Origin: Porphyromonadaceae bacterium
GTDB taxonomy: Bacteria; Bacteroidota; Bacteroidia; Bacteroidales; Dysgonomonadaceae
Assembly: GCA_022840285.1 (NCBI GenBank)
Contig: JALHIE010000047.1
Coordinates: forward strand, 1 to 32,458
Length of the DNA stretch: 32,458 nucleotides
Direction: 5' to 3'
Position 1 is the first letter of the stretch. Each line of letters begins with the position of its first letter. The notes beneath the pieces are model-generated. The model saw nothing but the letters and a program-made list of their open reading frames with translations. It had not been told where the DNA came from and ran no database searches. This document shows, one piece after another, positions 15,605-25,461 of the stretch. Both the position numbers and the translations under genes were made by a program.

Positions 15605-16804
15605 ATGGACAGCCTACTCAACACATATCGCAAGTTAATATCAGCAGAAAAGTCTGATTTTAAGCGCTATCTTCACTCCGATATTGATTGGAACGAGAGA
15701 ATGACAGGTATTACAGGCGCTCGCGGAACAGGAAAAACCACGCTTATTTTACAGCACATTCGCGATAATTTCCCCGATAGAAACAAAGCCGTTTACGTAA
15801 GTTTGGATAATCTGTGGCTTTCGAAAAACAGTTTGCTCGATTTTGCCGAACGATTTTCGGTGTACGGTGGCACGCATCTTTTTATCGACGAAGTGCATAA
15901 ATACCCCAACTGGTCACTGGAATTGAAAAATGTGTACGACAATTATCCCGACTTGAAAACCGTTTTCACGGGGTCGTCCATTTTGGAAATTTACAAATCC
16001 GATGCCGATTTGAGCCGTCGTGCGGTGAAGTACGAACTACACGGATTGTCGTTTCGCGAATACTTATCGCTGGAAAAAATTATCGATTTGCCAGTGCTCC
16101 CGTTAAATGAAATTCTGAGCAATCACATCGATATTGCTGACGATATCCGAAACAAAATCAAAGTTATACCGCTATTCAAGCAGTATCTAAAAAACGGTTA
16201 TTATCCGATTTACAAGGAAGGGATTCGCAACTATTTCACCAAAATTACCAATATCATCAACACCACTCTCGAAAAGGATTTGCCCTCTATCGAAAAAATC
16301 GATTACAACGGCATTTACAACGTGAAAAAACTGCTGATGGTGCTGGCAAACCTTGTTCCGTACACGCCCAACATCGAGAAACTGAGTGCGGAAATGCAGC
16401 TCAATCGCGCATCCACACTCAAATACCTGCATTATCTGAACAAGGCAGCGCTCACGAATCAACTGCTGGTGCCAAACAAGGGCATGAGCTTGCTCACGAA
16501 ACCCGAGAAAGTGTATCTGAACAACTCGAATTTGATTTATGCCCTCAATGTAGATGATGCTTCAGCAAATATTGGAAACGTACGCGAAACATTCTTCTTC
16601 AACCAGTTAAAAGTCAGACACGATGTAAATTTGCCTAAAAGCGGCGATTTTCTTATCGATAAGAAATACACATTTGAAGTGGGCGGAAAAGGAAAATTTT
16701 TTGAACAAATTAAAGATTTGAAAAACAGTTTTGTTGTAGCCGATGATATTGAAATGGGTATAGGCAATAAAATTCCTTTGTGGCTTTTCGGATTGATGTA
16801 TTAA
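15605..16804 (+). CDS. AAA-type ATPase with DUF4143-like C-terminal domain
   Basis: Encodes 399 residues. Walker A is GARGTGKTTLI near residues 38-48. Walker B and the following segment are LFIDEVHKYPNW, then a sensor-like VFTGSSILEI. This arrangement is typical of the large AAA/DUF4143 family common in Bacteroidota, often called archaeal-type or predicted ATPases. A winged-helix-like middle (LSAEMQLNRASTLKYLHYL) follows. The C-terminus has GDFLIDKKYTFEVGGKGKFF, which resembles the core of a PD-(D/E)xK nuclease-like fold found in DUF4143, although catalysis is unproven. Function of the family is not established. It has its own promoter and is single, flanked by a pseudogene and a convergent operon. 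It is intact. Confidence 0.82.
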   Translation: MDSLLNTYRKLISAEKSDFKRYLHSDIDWNERMTGITGARGTGKTTLILQHIRDNFPDRNKAVYVSLDNLWLSKNSLLDFAERFSVYGGTHLFIDEVHKYPNWSLELKNVYDNYPDLKTVFTGSSILEIYKSDADLSRRAVKYELHGLSFREYLSLEKIIDLPVLPLNEILSNHIDIADDIRNKIKVIPLFKQYLKNGYYPIYKEGIRNYFTKITNIINTTLEKDLPSIEKIDYNGIYNVKKLLMVLANLVPYTPNIEKLSAEMQLNRASTLKYLHYLNKAALTNQLLVPNKGMSLLTKPEKVYLNNSNLIYALNVDDASANIGNVRETFFFNQLKVRHDVNLPKSGDFLIDKKYTFEVGGKGKFFEQIKDLKNSFVVADDIEMGIGNKIPLWLFGLMY

Positions 16805-17040
16805 CTTTACTTCTCGTTACTGCCATAATGACTTTAAACGTAAAATCAGTTGCGGCAGCAGATTGAGGAATTCCGGTTGCTTTTTATCGATTGGGTAGCA
16901 AGCTTCGACCCATGAAATTACATTGTGAACGATTGGGGATTGTTTAATCCGCCGGGAGTTGCCCCGCACGATGAACATTTTAAACGTGCACGGCGGTTCG
17001 AAACCGCCTTGCGCATTACTTCCGCTGAGCGGAGCAGAAA
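16805..17040. other. Convergent intergenic region with two GC-rich hairpins
   Basis: Between the ends of the ATPase and pbpC. GGCGGTT (16992-16998), loop CGA, AACCGCC (17002-17008) is a perfect 7-bp stem. TCCGC (17021-17025), loop TGA, GCGGA (17029-17033) is a second. Neither is followed by a T-run on either strand. They could still help end transcription from both sides. No gene was recognised here. Confidence 0.5.
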
Positions 17041-19251
17041 TTATTCCACCTTAAACCTGATTGTCAACGAAATTCCCGTTTCATCCACCACCGTCAGCAC
17101 GTGTGTGCCCGGTTCGGGTGAAAGCTCCATCTGATGAACATCTGCTGTTTCACCGAGGTATTCATTGTCCAAGTGCCAGAACACCCGTGCCGAAAGGTTT
17201 CGGTGAGCAAGTTCAAAAACCGCTTTTCCACGCGAACCATCCAGTTGCCTGGTAATTTTGATGACGGAGTTGGGATAAGGGTAGATAAACTGCATCACCT
17301 CTCCCGATGCACCATCGCTACATTCAGGCGAAAAAGGCGGCAGTGACCGGTATGCAGGGTGTTGTTGTTTGTAATACCACTCCCACGACGGCGGCAACAC
17401 AAACCACGAGACCGGGCGAATTCCCCTGCCTGCGGCACAATGTTCGTAAACCCGGTAACGCTCATCTTCCGAAACATGCACCCGTTGGTGATAATTGCAG
17501 ACGCTTCCCTGCACCGCTTTTACCGGAGCAAAAACAGTATCTGCAGATGAAGGCGGGCAATGCAATCCCACGAGGCATCCGCTCTCCCGGCAGACAACAA
17601 CCTCGGTCAAATGACTATAAGGTATCTCGAACCAGGACGTGGGCGGCAACAAGTTGAACAAATCAAACATCACCCGCGCCGATGTACGCGCACCGGTCAG
17701 TCCCGGACGGCCTTCGCCACTCGCATTCCCTGTCCATACCGCCACAAGATATTTCGGTGTAACACCCACCGCCCAGGCATCGCGGAAGCCGAAACTCGTT
17801 CCTGTTTTCCACGCTACCCTTCGCATCGAAGGGATAAACTGCCAGTCGATCTCTTCGGGGCGGTTGACGTTGGTCAGCGCTTCCAATGTCAACCACGCCG
17901 CTCCGGCATCCGTAAAGGCGTTTACCCGTCCTTCACTATAATCCTGTCCTTCACCCACCAGTGAAAATTCTCCCTTCCGGGGAGCAACTGCCCTTACGGC
18001 GCGCGCCATATCCGCATACGCGTTTGCCACTTCCCAAAGTGTCCCCTCCGCACCGCCCAGAATAAGCGAAAGCCCGTAATAGTCGGCCGGGCGGTTAAGC
18101 GTTGTCAATCCGGATTTTTTCAGAAAATCGTAAAATTTCGGCACGCCATACCGGCGCAGCGAGACTACCGACGGAACGTTCAACGAGCGTGCCAGTGCCT
18201 CATTTGCATGAACTGCTCCGTCGTATTGCAAACTGAAGTTTTTGGGCGAAAAACCGCCAACATTTATCGGTATATCGGGCAACAACTCACCGGGTAACAG
18301 TGCACCCTCCTGTAACATAGCACAGTAAAGAAAAGGTTTGAGGATACTGCCCGTACTTCGCGATGATTGAATAATATCCACCTGATTTCCCGATTGTTGT
18401 TTACCGAAATTTACGTTACCGATATACGAAATGACTTCGTTTTTCTCCAAATCGACAATCAGCGCCGCGAGATTCAGGATATGGTTCTGCGAAAACTCGG
18501 CGTTCCATCGCGACAGCACATCATCGGCCTGAAGTTGCAAGCTTTTGTCGATTGTGGATTGCACATGCGTTCCGGGTTGAGACAAATAAAGCCGTGTGAC
18601 CAAATGAGGGGCGATTTGCGGCAACGAATGTGGGTTTTCGGGAAGCGGCTCGGCGGTGGCTAATCGAAAATCGGTTTCGGAAATCGTGCCGTTGTCGAGC
18701 AATTTTTGCAGCAAACGATTTCGTTTCGTGAGTAACGCATCCCTGTTCCTGCCGAAATGCATTAACGACGGCGAATTAGGCAGAACAGCTAGAGTGGCAG
18801 ATTCGGCCCACGACAACGACCGCGCGCCGTGACCGAAATACCGCCAAGCCGCCGCATCAATGCCCACTACGTTTCCCCCCATCGGCGCGTGAGAAGCGTA
18901 CAGTGCGATAATGCGGCCTTTTGAGTACGACAATTCCAATCGCGTAGCGAGGATAATTTCAATGAATTTCTCAAAACAGGTACGTTTGTTTTTCCGCATC
19001 AACCGGACGGTTTGCATCGTAAGGGTACTTCCGCCACTCACTACCCTGCCCGCTTTGATATTTTGCACCATCGCACGCCCCAACGACAGCGGATTCACCC
19101 CCGGATGATAGCGGAAATACCGGTCTTCAAACGCCATCAGACAGGTTTTGTATTTATCGGGAATACTATCGGTTGGCGGAAACCGCCACTGCCCGTCCGA
19201 CGCAATGCGTGCACCCAACCACCGTTTCAAAGAGAGAAATTTGCCAATCAT
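17041..19251 (-). CDS. pbpC: Penicillin-binding protein 1C lacking its N-terminal anchor
   Basis: Encodes 736 residues from ATG at 19251, which overlaps the preceding macroglobulin stop as ATGA. The transglycosylase domain shows FEDRYFRYHPGVNP and SGGSTLTMQ. The transpeptidase domain shows the SxxK in STGSILKP, SLN in ARSLNVPSV and KTGTSFGFRDAWAVG. A C-terminal PBP1C domain (YPYPNSVIKI onward, residues ~640-736) follows. The N-terminus is odd: MIGKFLSLKRWL runs straight into GARIASDGQWRFPP. Relatives have a membrane helix and ~40 residues there. The frame is kept, so an internal in-frame loss is likely, leaving no signal anchor and probably no export. Intact PBP1C polymerises and crosslinks peptidoglycan in the periplasm. 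Activity here is doubtful. Confidence 0.85.
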   Translation of the reverse strand: MIGKFLSLKRWLGARIASDGQWRFPPTDSIPDKYKTCLMAFEDRYFRYHPGVNPLSLGRAMVQNIKAGRVVSGGSTLTMQTVRLMRKNKRTCFEKFIEIILATRLELSYSKGRIIALYASHAPMGGNVVGIDAAAWRYFGHGARSLSWAESATLAVLPNSPSLMHFGRNRDALLTKRNRLLQKLLDNGTISETDFRLATAEPLPENPHSLPQIAPHLVTRLYLSQPGTHVQSTIDKSLQLQADDVLSRWNAEFSQNHILNLAALIVDLEKNEVISYIGNVNFGKQQSGNQVDIIQSSRSTGSILKPFLYCAMLQEGALLPGELLPDIPINVGGFSPKNFSLQYDGAVHANEALARSLNVPSVVSLRRYGVPKFYDFLKKSGLTTLNRPADYYGLSLILGGAEGTLWEVANAYADMARAVRAVAPRKGEFSLVGEGQDYSEGRVNAFTDAGAAWLTLEALTNVNRPEEIDWQFIPSMRRVAWKTGTSFGFRDAWAVGVTPKYLVAVWTGNASGEGRPGLTGARTSARVMFDLFNLLPPTSWFEIPYSHLTEVVVCRESGCLVGLHCPPSSADTVFAPVKAVQGSVCNYHQRVHVSEDERYRVYEHCAAGRGIRPVSWFVLPPSWEWYYKQQHPAYRSLPPFSPECSDGASGEVMQFIYPYPNSVIKITRQLDGSRGKAVFELAHRNLSARVFWHLDNEYLGETADVHQMELSPEPGTHVLTVVDETGISLTIRFKVE

Positions 19252-22200
19252 TTTACCTCCACCCACATCCCGCTCGTCCGGGCCTGTTCACGCGGTTCAT
19301 ACATCGCCTGGCACGATACGGCAGGCAGGTAATAGTTACCCCGGTACGCCGCCTGGAGCCTTGAACGGAACGTGGCCGATTGACCGGCTCTCAGGTTGAA
19401 ATAAGTCAATACCCGGTCGTCCCGTATATCACGGTAGTTATAGGCTTCGGCAGCCGATTGGGTTCCCGTAAGGCGTTCGTTAAATATCTCCCAGCCCGAC
19501 GGAAATACTTGCAGCAACGCCAGATCGGTAAACGACTGCTCCGCCGAATTCCGGACAGTAACCACCGCCGTGAACTCCGTTCCCTGTTTCAGCGATTTCA
19601 CGTCCAGCGGTTTGCCCGCGGCATCCAGGTAATCAACCGACAATCGCAACGAACCCTCCGCGGCACGAAGTGTATCCACCAACGGTTGCGTGAAAGCGGT
19701 AAGCCGGGCATACACTTTGCCCTTGCCTTTGTTGGAAATCTGTACCGATTGATTGGGTGCCGTTTTCAAATCTACCTGATGAAAGGCCTGCGGCGTATTC
19801 ACAGCAGCCATTTTCTTCCCGTTGAGTGTCCAATCCACATCAATATTTCCCGAACCCATTTTTTCTGCTAACTGCGCCATTGCCATCAATCCGAACGCGA
19901 CGGTTTGCGTGGAGATATAATCGGAATCGCCTTGTCGCGTGCCGGAGAACCGTACGTATCGTTATTGAAACGATAATCTTCCACCGCATCCGAAGCATTG
20001 AAAACAAGAGAGTTAGCGGCATCTGGCTTTCCGGCCAACGCATAAGCTGCCGCCAGTCGCCATTTCGCCTGCAAGTTCAAATCGGCGATTTCGCGCATCC
20101 GGTTCATGGCTCCCAACTCCGTATTTCCACTCAATGCCAGGGCATACAACCGATAAGCCTGCTGCAACTCAGCCATCGAAATCCCGTAATAACCCCGATG
20201 AGAATCGGTATGTGTCCAGTTTCGGGCTAGCTTCTGCTGAAAGCCCACCCACCGACCGATCACGCTCTGCGATACGTCGAAGCCCTTGTTTTTAGCTTCC
20301 ACCAGAAAATGTCCGGCATACGTCGAAGCCCATTCCGAGGCAAAGCCTTGTCCCGGCCAATAGACGAATCCTCCATCCGGCAACTGCCGGGAGGACAAAA
20401 CCTGAATTACCGACGCTATTTTTTTGTTCGTCAGTTCTTTTTCCACATCCGATAACGAAACTAAATTACCCAGATACAACAAGGGAAACCCTTGTGATGT
20501 AACCTGTTCGGTGCATCCGTGCGGATATTCTGCCAAATAAGACAGATTTTTGTTTAGATTGACACTAGGAATGCGCGACAGCTCCAGTTTTGCCCAATCG
20601 GTTGGGTTCACGTTTCCGGGATTCGATAAGCGCCGACCGGCTGATAACAACGGGCGGATTCGGATTCCTGATGCCGATATCAATGGTCTCCGATACCGAT
20701 TCCCCTCCACCCGACGCCTTGATCCTTACCTGCTCCGCTCCGGTGCTGTTCCCGGCTTTCAGTGCAAAGTAGACGATCGTATCGCCTGTGGTGTTAAACG
20801 AAACCGACTTAGACGCTCCATCCAATAGCTTCAGCAAACCGCCTGTCTGGACGGAAACCTGCACGTTTTTCACTTTCCTGTCCATCGCAAACACATTCAC
20901 AGGCAGCCAAACCTCTTCACCCGGGCCCAGTACGCGCGGGAGCGTACTGAGTGTCATCAGCGCATTTTTCACCGCAACCGTTTTTTCGGCGCTTCCGTAT
21001 GCCACGCGGACAGAGCCCACGTATGGCGGAAGTTTTATCTTGTGTGTTTTGGTCTCTCCATTTTTAATCGTAAACGGACCCAGGAACTTCACTACGGGTT
21101 TAAAACGGTTTACCTTATCGCTCGATGCTTTCAGCGCTTCATCGCCGCCAATGCTCAGCAACGGGCCAATCATTCCCGTATTCGCTCCCAATACACGGTC
21201 GAACAAGTCCCACGTACGCACGCCAAGCGCCTCGCGGGCATAAAACTCATTCCACACGTTGGGTGTTTTAAAAGACGTAAGATCCAGTAAACCTTCATCC
21301 ACAATGGCCAGCGTGTAAGTCATCGACTTTTTGTTTTTTTCCGAAACCGAAACCGAAAATTCCTTTTCCGGACTCAACTCGTTTGGCATTTGTATGATGG
21401 GTTGTAACTTGCTGTTTTTATCTTCAACGTTTATATTTCTCACACCATACAAGCGGATGGGTAAATCGTTTTCGGTTTGCGCGTGCGGTTGAAGTAACGT
21501 GACGAAAAGATAGAAATTGGGGTTCATCTCTTCGGTAATTTTGAATTGATATTCGGTGTCTTCGGTTTCCGACGTTTTTATCCATTCTTTCCAGATGATG
21601 CCCGAACCGTTTTCGATACTTATCAAAGCACGTCCCGATGAGCTTTTCGGAATGATAACCGTAACCGTTTCGCCCACAGCGTAGGTTTCTTTATCGGTAG
21701 AGAATGACAACATGGTCAAGCCGTTCGGATCGGTCTTATTGGAACGTCCGTACGTCGATGCCCAGTCCACATAAAAGATTGTTCCTGCCGTGTGTCCGCT
21801 CCCGGCATCTTTCACCAGGATCAGGTAACGACCCCAATCGGGATAATCAACCTGAAATTTAACTTTTCCGCTTCCGCCCGATGTCGAAAGAACTCCGTTG
21901 GCAACGGGCGAGACCGCCGTGTTGTTCACATACGAGCCCAAATCTTCTTCGGAGCTGTTCCACCACCACGACCAGTTGAGCTTGTAGATTTTGTATTCCA
22001 CATCGTCGCGCGAAACCTTTTTCCCATAAGGATCCAGGGTAACAACATCAAAAACGATGGGTTTGTCTGTCTCCAGAAAGCCCGAGGCTTCCGGCTCCGG
22101 TGTTTTCACTCCGGCGTACACGCCATAAGGCGAGTAATAAGCGGTTTGCGCATAAAAACTCATGTCGCCGCCGGTTTCGAAAACGCGCGACACAATATTG

Positions 22201-24568
22201 CCCCGCAACATGCCCGGTGCACTTTCAGCAACCGGAATCCTCGAATTCACAATTGTTGAAAACATATTTATTGTATCCCGAAAACGGATTTTCCGTACGC
22301 GAAAGTGTGATTTCCACTTCCGATTTCAAGTTGGATGCCGGCGCACCGTGCAGCCACTGCGAGGTGAGCGTTCCCGAAAAAACACCTTTACTTGCATCGA
22401 TGATGGAATCGGTTTCCAAACGTACTTTCAACCGGTTCGGCTTAACGGTTTCTATCCGCAACGGTTTGTAGAACGAAGCGCCGCCCACTTTCACGTAAGA
22501 CTGCCAAACACCGGTGGGTGCTAACGGATCGGTAACAATTTGAAACGTGTAAAATCCGTTTTCACCGTTGGTTTTCACTTGGCGGTGATAAAACTGACGC
22601 GTGGGTGTGTAAACTTCGAGCGTAACGGGATGTCCTTCAGGCAGTTTCTTTGCCCTGTCCTCCAGGATAAACGACAAGTAGATAGTGTCGCCGGGACGCC
22701 AAACACCTCGCTCGCCATATACAGAACCTTTTAAACCTTTCTGGATCTCTTTTCCGCTTACATCAAAATTACTCAGCGAAAGCGAAAGTTCTTCCTTCAC
22801 TTCCAGATAGCCTATATCTTTTCCGCTGGTGGCAGTAACCACAAACGGTTTCCCGTTCTTGTACTCAATTTCGGCAAAACCCTGTCCATCGGTTTTCCCT
22901 TTTCCTATCGCCTGCATCTGATAGTTATAAACCGTTACATCGGCACTGGAAAGCGGTGATGTGGAAAGAATATCGGTAACAGCGATCAGGATTTTATTCT
23001 CGTCTCCGCCTTTGGCAATAATCCCCACGTTGGAGGCCATAACCGTGGTTTCGATAATGCGGTCGCGGTTCATATAATAGGTGGGTTTGCACGGGTCGTC
23101 GCGCTCTTCCCAATTGTATTCTGCCCAGTCGACGGGTTCGTAATAATACGGGTTCGTTTCGTCCCAAACCGCTTCATCTTCTTCGCTGATGTTTTCGTCT
23201 TCAAAATTACGCCTCAATGAGCTTTGGGGAATCTGTGGCGTTATACCTCCACAATTGAAAAGCGAATAATCGGATTTCATAGAGAGTTGCACTATATAGA
23301 TAGCTCCCGGATCTTCGTTAATCATCGGTGCCAGGTCGATAGAAAAATTGTTCCAGCGGGTTAAATCCAGTGCTTTATCGGTATCTAAACGAATTTGTTT
23401 CTTTTTGATTAACCGTCCGAAACGACGTACTTCGCCACTCGAATTGCTGTTCATTGAATTTGATTGCAAGAAGTAAAGAATATTATTCTGATAAATTTTT
23501 ATCACTTTCACATCCACGGCCCACAAATTAACAGCACTAAACGGAAGGACTAATTGGCTGGAATTGGGCAGGATATTTCCGCTTTTTCCCATTTTCACCT
23601 GTGGTTTTTCGCTTTCGGTACGAAGTTGATAGGTGTAATCTCTTGCGAGTGCCCGATTTTCGAAACTCCGTAACCCTTGATGGATTTGCAATGTAATTTC
23701 TTCCCGCGGGTAAGTTTCGGGAAATATTTTCAGTACGTTTTTATCGATTTGATACGTGAAGTTCCCTATTCCCGATGGAACAACAAGCCCCTGTATATCC
23801 TGATCTTGCAACAACGGACTGCTGAAAGTAATGCGAATATGCGGGCTGGCTTCGTTCATCATCTGCACATCGATTACTTTAAATTCTGTTTCAGGCAAAG
23901 CGGAAAAATCGATAGAAAAGCTTTCGCGTTTCTTCGCACCGATAGCGTTACCGTTCACTTCGAGTTCGTAACTTTCGGGTTTGTCTGTACGCTGTAAACT
24001 ATCAATAGACACCAGAAATGTTCCGTTTGAAGCAGATTTCACGTTAATTTTAGCTTCTCGGTTAACTCTTTTAAGCTCAAAAATTCCGGCAATTTTTTCG
24101 GGCGATTCGTTATTGGCTAATTTCAATGTTCCGGTTACCGAATTCCATTCCAGATCGCTGATACTCATGGGCGAATACGGCAGCAAATCGAATGAAAAAT
24201 TTTGCTCGTTTACCCGAAAATAGAAATTGAAAGTCTTAAACTTCGGCTCCACTTTCAACGCTTTATCCAGATAAAATTTCGCCGTATATTCTTTTCCGGG
24301 TTTCAATTGCCCGTCTTCGGGAATGAATCGTATGGTTCTCGAATTGATCCAATATGTTTTCCCTTTGATGAAAGGCGAGAACGAGAAAAACTTCTCTTGC
24401 ACCCCGGTATTTAATTCCACGGAAAATGTTGCCGTAAGTGAATGCCGCTATATATCGGGCAAATTCGGGATCGATCTGCGTTGTTTTCTTCTTGCAGGAA
24501 GCAAACGAGAAAAAAACTATCGTGCAAACAAATGCAATGTAAATGTAAAGAAGTGGTTGTTTTTTCAT
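19248..24568 (-). pseudogene. Bacterial alpha-2-macroglobulin lipoprotein (YfhM-like), four frame breaks
   Basis: The 5.3-kb span encodes one macroglobulin split into five collinear pieces in changing frames. Piece 1 from ATG at 24568 is a lipoprotein signal (lipobox FASC, Cys25) and IDPEFARYIAAFTYG. Breaks lie near 24421, 22235-22255, 20615-20635 and 19915-19925. Piece 2 has MG domains (GERGVWRPGDTIYLSF). Piece 3 holds RIYGVRN-type segments, IGPLLSIGGDEAL and LPPYVGSVRVAYG. Piece 4 holds the thioester motif CTEQ in YPHGCTEQVTSQG (20504-20515). Piece 5 starts YISTQTVAFGLMAMAQLAEK. At each break the join skips residues expected from relatives, so deletions rather than single-base slips are likely. 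Intact proteins trap proteases in the periplasm. It is 5' of pbpC, as in many genomes. Misassembly is an alternative. Confidence 0.85.
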
Positions 24569-24642
24569 ATCGATTGTTTTTTCTGAAGATTTTTTTAACC
24601 GAGTTATTTTATGAGCAGGCTGTCGTGAATGTATGACGGAAG

Positions 24643-25374
24643 TTAGAATTCCAGGTAGGGTTCGATCCGAAAAATATCTTCGGAAGTAAATTCATCCAAC
24701 ATAGCCAGTTCATGGATTGATGCAATATCTCCTTTCCTTTTCCGCAGGTTCACAATGGCTCGTACCTGTTTGTAATTGAGGTAGGGATGCCTTAATAGTT
24801 CCTTAAATTCCAACTCGTTAATCCGAAGCTTTGCGAAATTTTCATCGGCTTGGATATACGGCGAGATTCTGGAAAACAATTCGTTGTCAATTCCGTAAAC
24901 CTCCCTGAGTTGTTCCACCGAAACAAATCCCCCCAGCAGGTTCCTATACTTCACAATTCGTGCAGCGAAAGTACTGCCAATTCCCGGGATCTTTTTCCAT
25001 TCGACCGTATCGGTAGCATTCAAAAGGATCGTTTCACCTGCGGCAAGTTTTTCTGCTGTAGGAAAGGGAGCATAGCGATCCGGATTGTTTTCTTCGGAAT
25101 TTTTTTTGGATCGCAACCCGTCGTTACTCCTTCTTTCATTTTGCGGCACAACTTGCGCTGAGTCCAGAACGTTTATACCTTCATGCAAAGTGAGGTTCCG
25201 CTGAAATTCTTCAAATGCTTTCACCAGCGAATCGTTTTGTGTGAAAATGATGTCCCGGCTGTTGCGTTGCGAGAGTATCAGGTTTAAAATTAACGTCAAC
25301 ACGATCAGGATGAGCAGCAAAATTACCGCTAATTTCTCGCTTTTCCGATAATATAGAAAATCCTTCCAATGCAT
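24643..25374 (-). CDS. Membrane-anchored helix-hairpin-helix (ComEA-like) protein
   Basis: Encodes 243 residues from ATG at 25374 (MHWKDFLYYRKSEK); a TTG 18 nt further upstream is less likely. One membrane helix spans about residues 15-35 (LAVILLLILIVLTLILNLIL). A polar linker follows. The second half has a ComEA-type HhH unit, IPGIGSTFAARIVKYRNLLG with VSVEQLREVYGID, and a second related unit, LNYKQVRAIVNLRKRKGDIA. HhH units bind DNA backbone without sequence specificity. Related Bacteroidota proteins are annotated as helix-hairpin-helix domain proteins; a role in DNA uptake is possible but not shown. It is divergent from the Spm-like gene and upstream of the macroglobulin gene on the same strand by 74 nt. 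Confidence 0.8.
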   Translation of the reverse strand: MHWKDFLYYRKSEKLAVILLLILIVLTLILNLILSQRNSRDIIFTQNDSLVKAFEEFQRNLTLHEGINVLDSAQVVPQNERRSNDGLRSKKNSEENNPDRYAPFPTAEKLAAGETILLNATDTVEWKKIPGIGSTFAARIVKYRNLLGGFVSVEQLREVYGIDNELFSRISPYIQADENFAKLRINELEFKELLRHPYLNYKQVRAIVNLRKRKGDIASIHELAMLDEFTSEDIFRIEPYLEF

Positions 25375-25426
25375 AGACGGCAGTACTTCCAAGGAGTAAA
25401 GATAAAAATTATTTCCCCGAAAGTAT

Positions 25427-25434
25427 TACCTTTG
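25427..25434 (+). promoter_or_regulatory. Probable -7 box of the Spm-like gene
   Basis: TACCTTTG matches the TAnnTTTG consensus, 27 nt before the start codon at 25462, in the 87-nt gap shared with the divergent HhH gene. No clear TTTG -33 box is seen. Confidence 0.4.
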
Positions 25435-25461
25435 ACGGAATAATTGTGAAATGCTTTTGCT

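Noticed and set aside
16992..17008. TTCGAAA-containing hairpin as a tRNA T-arm
   Set aside because: No acceptor, D or anticodon stem can be built around it, and there is no matching 3' end. It is a plain hairpin between convergent genes.
17307..19871. Several plus-strand ORFs of 60-160 codons over pbpC and the macroglobulin gene
   Set aside because: All are antisense to strongly recognisable coding text and have Arg/Ser-rich random composition.
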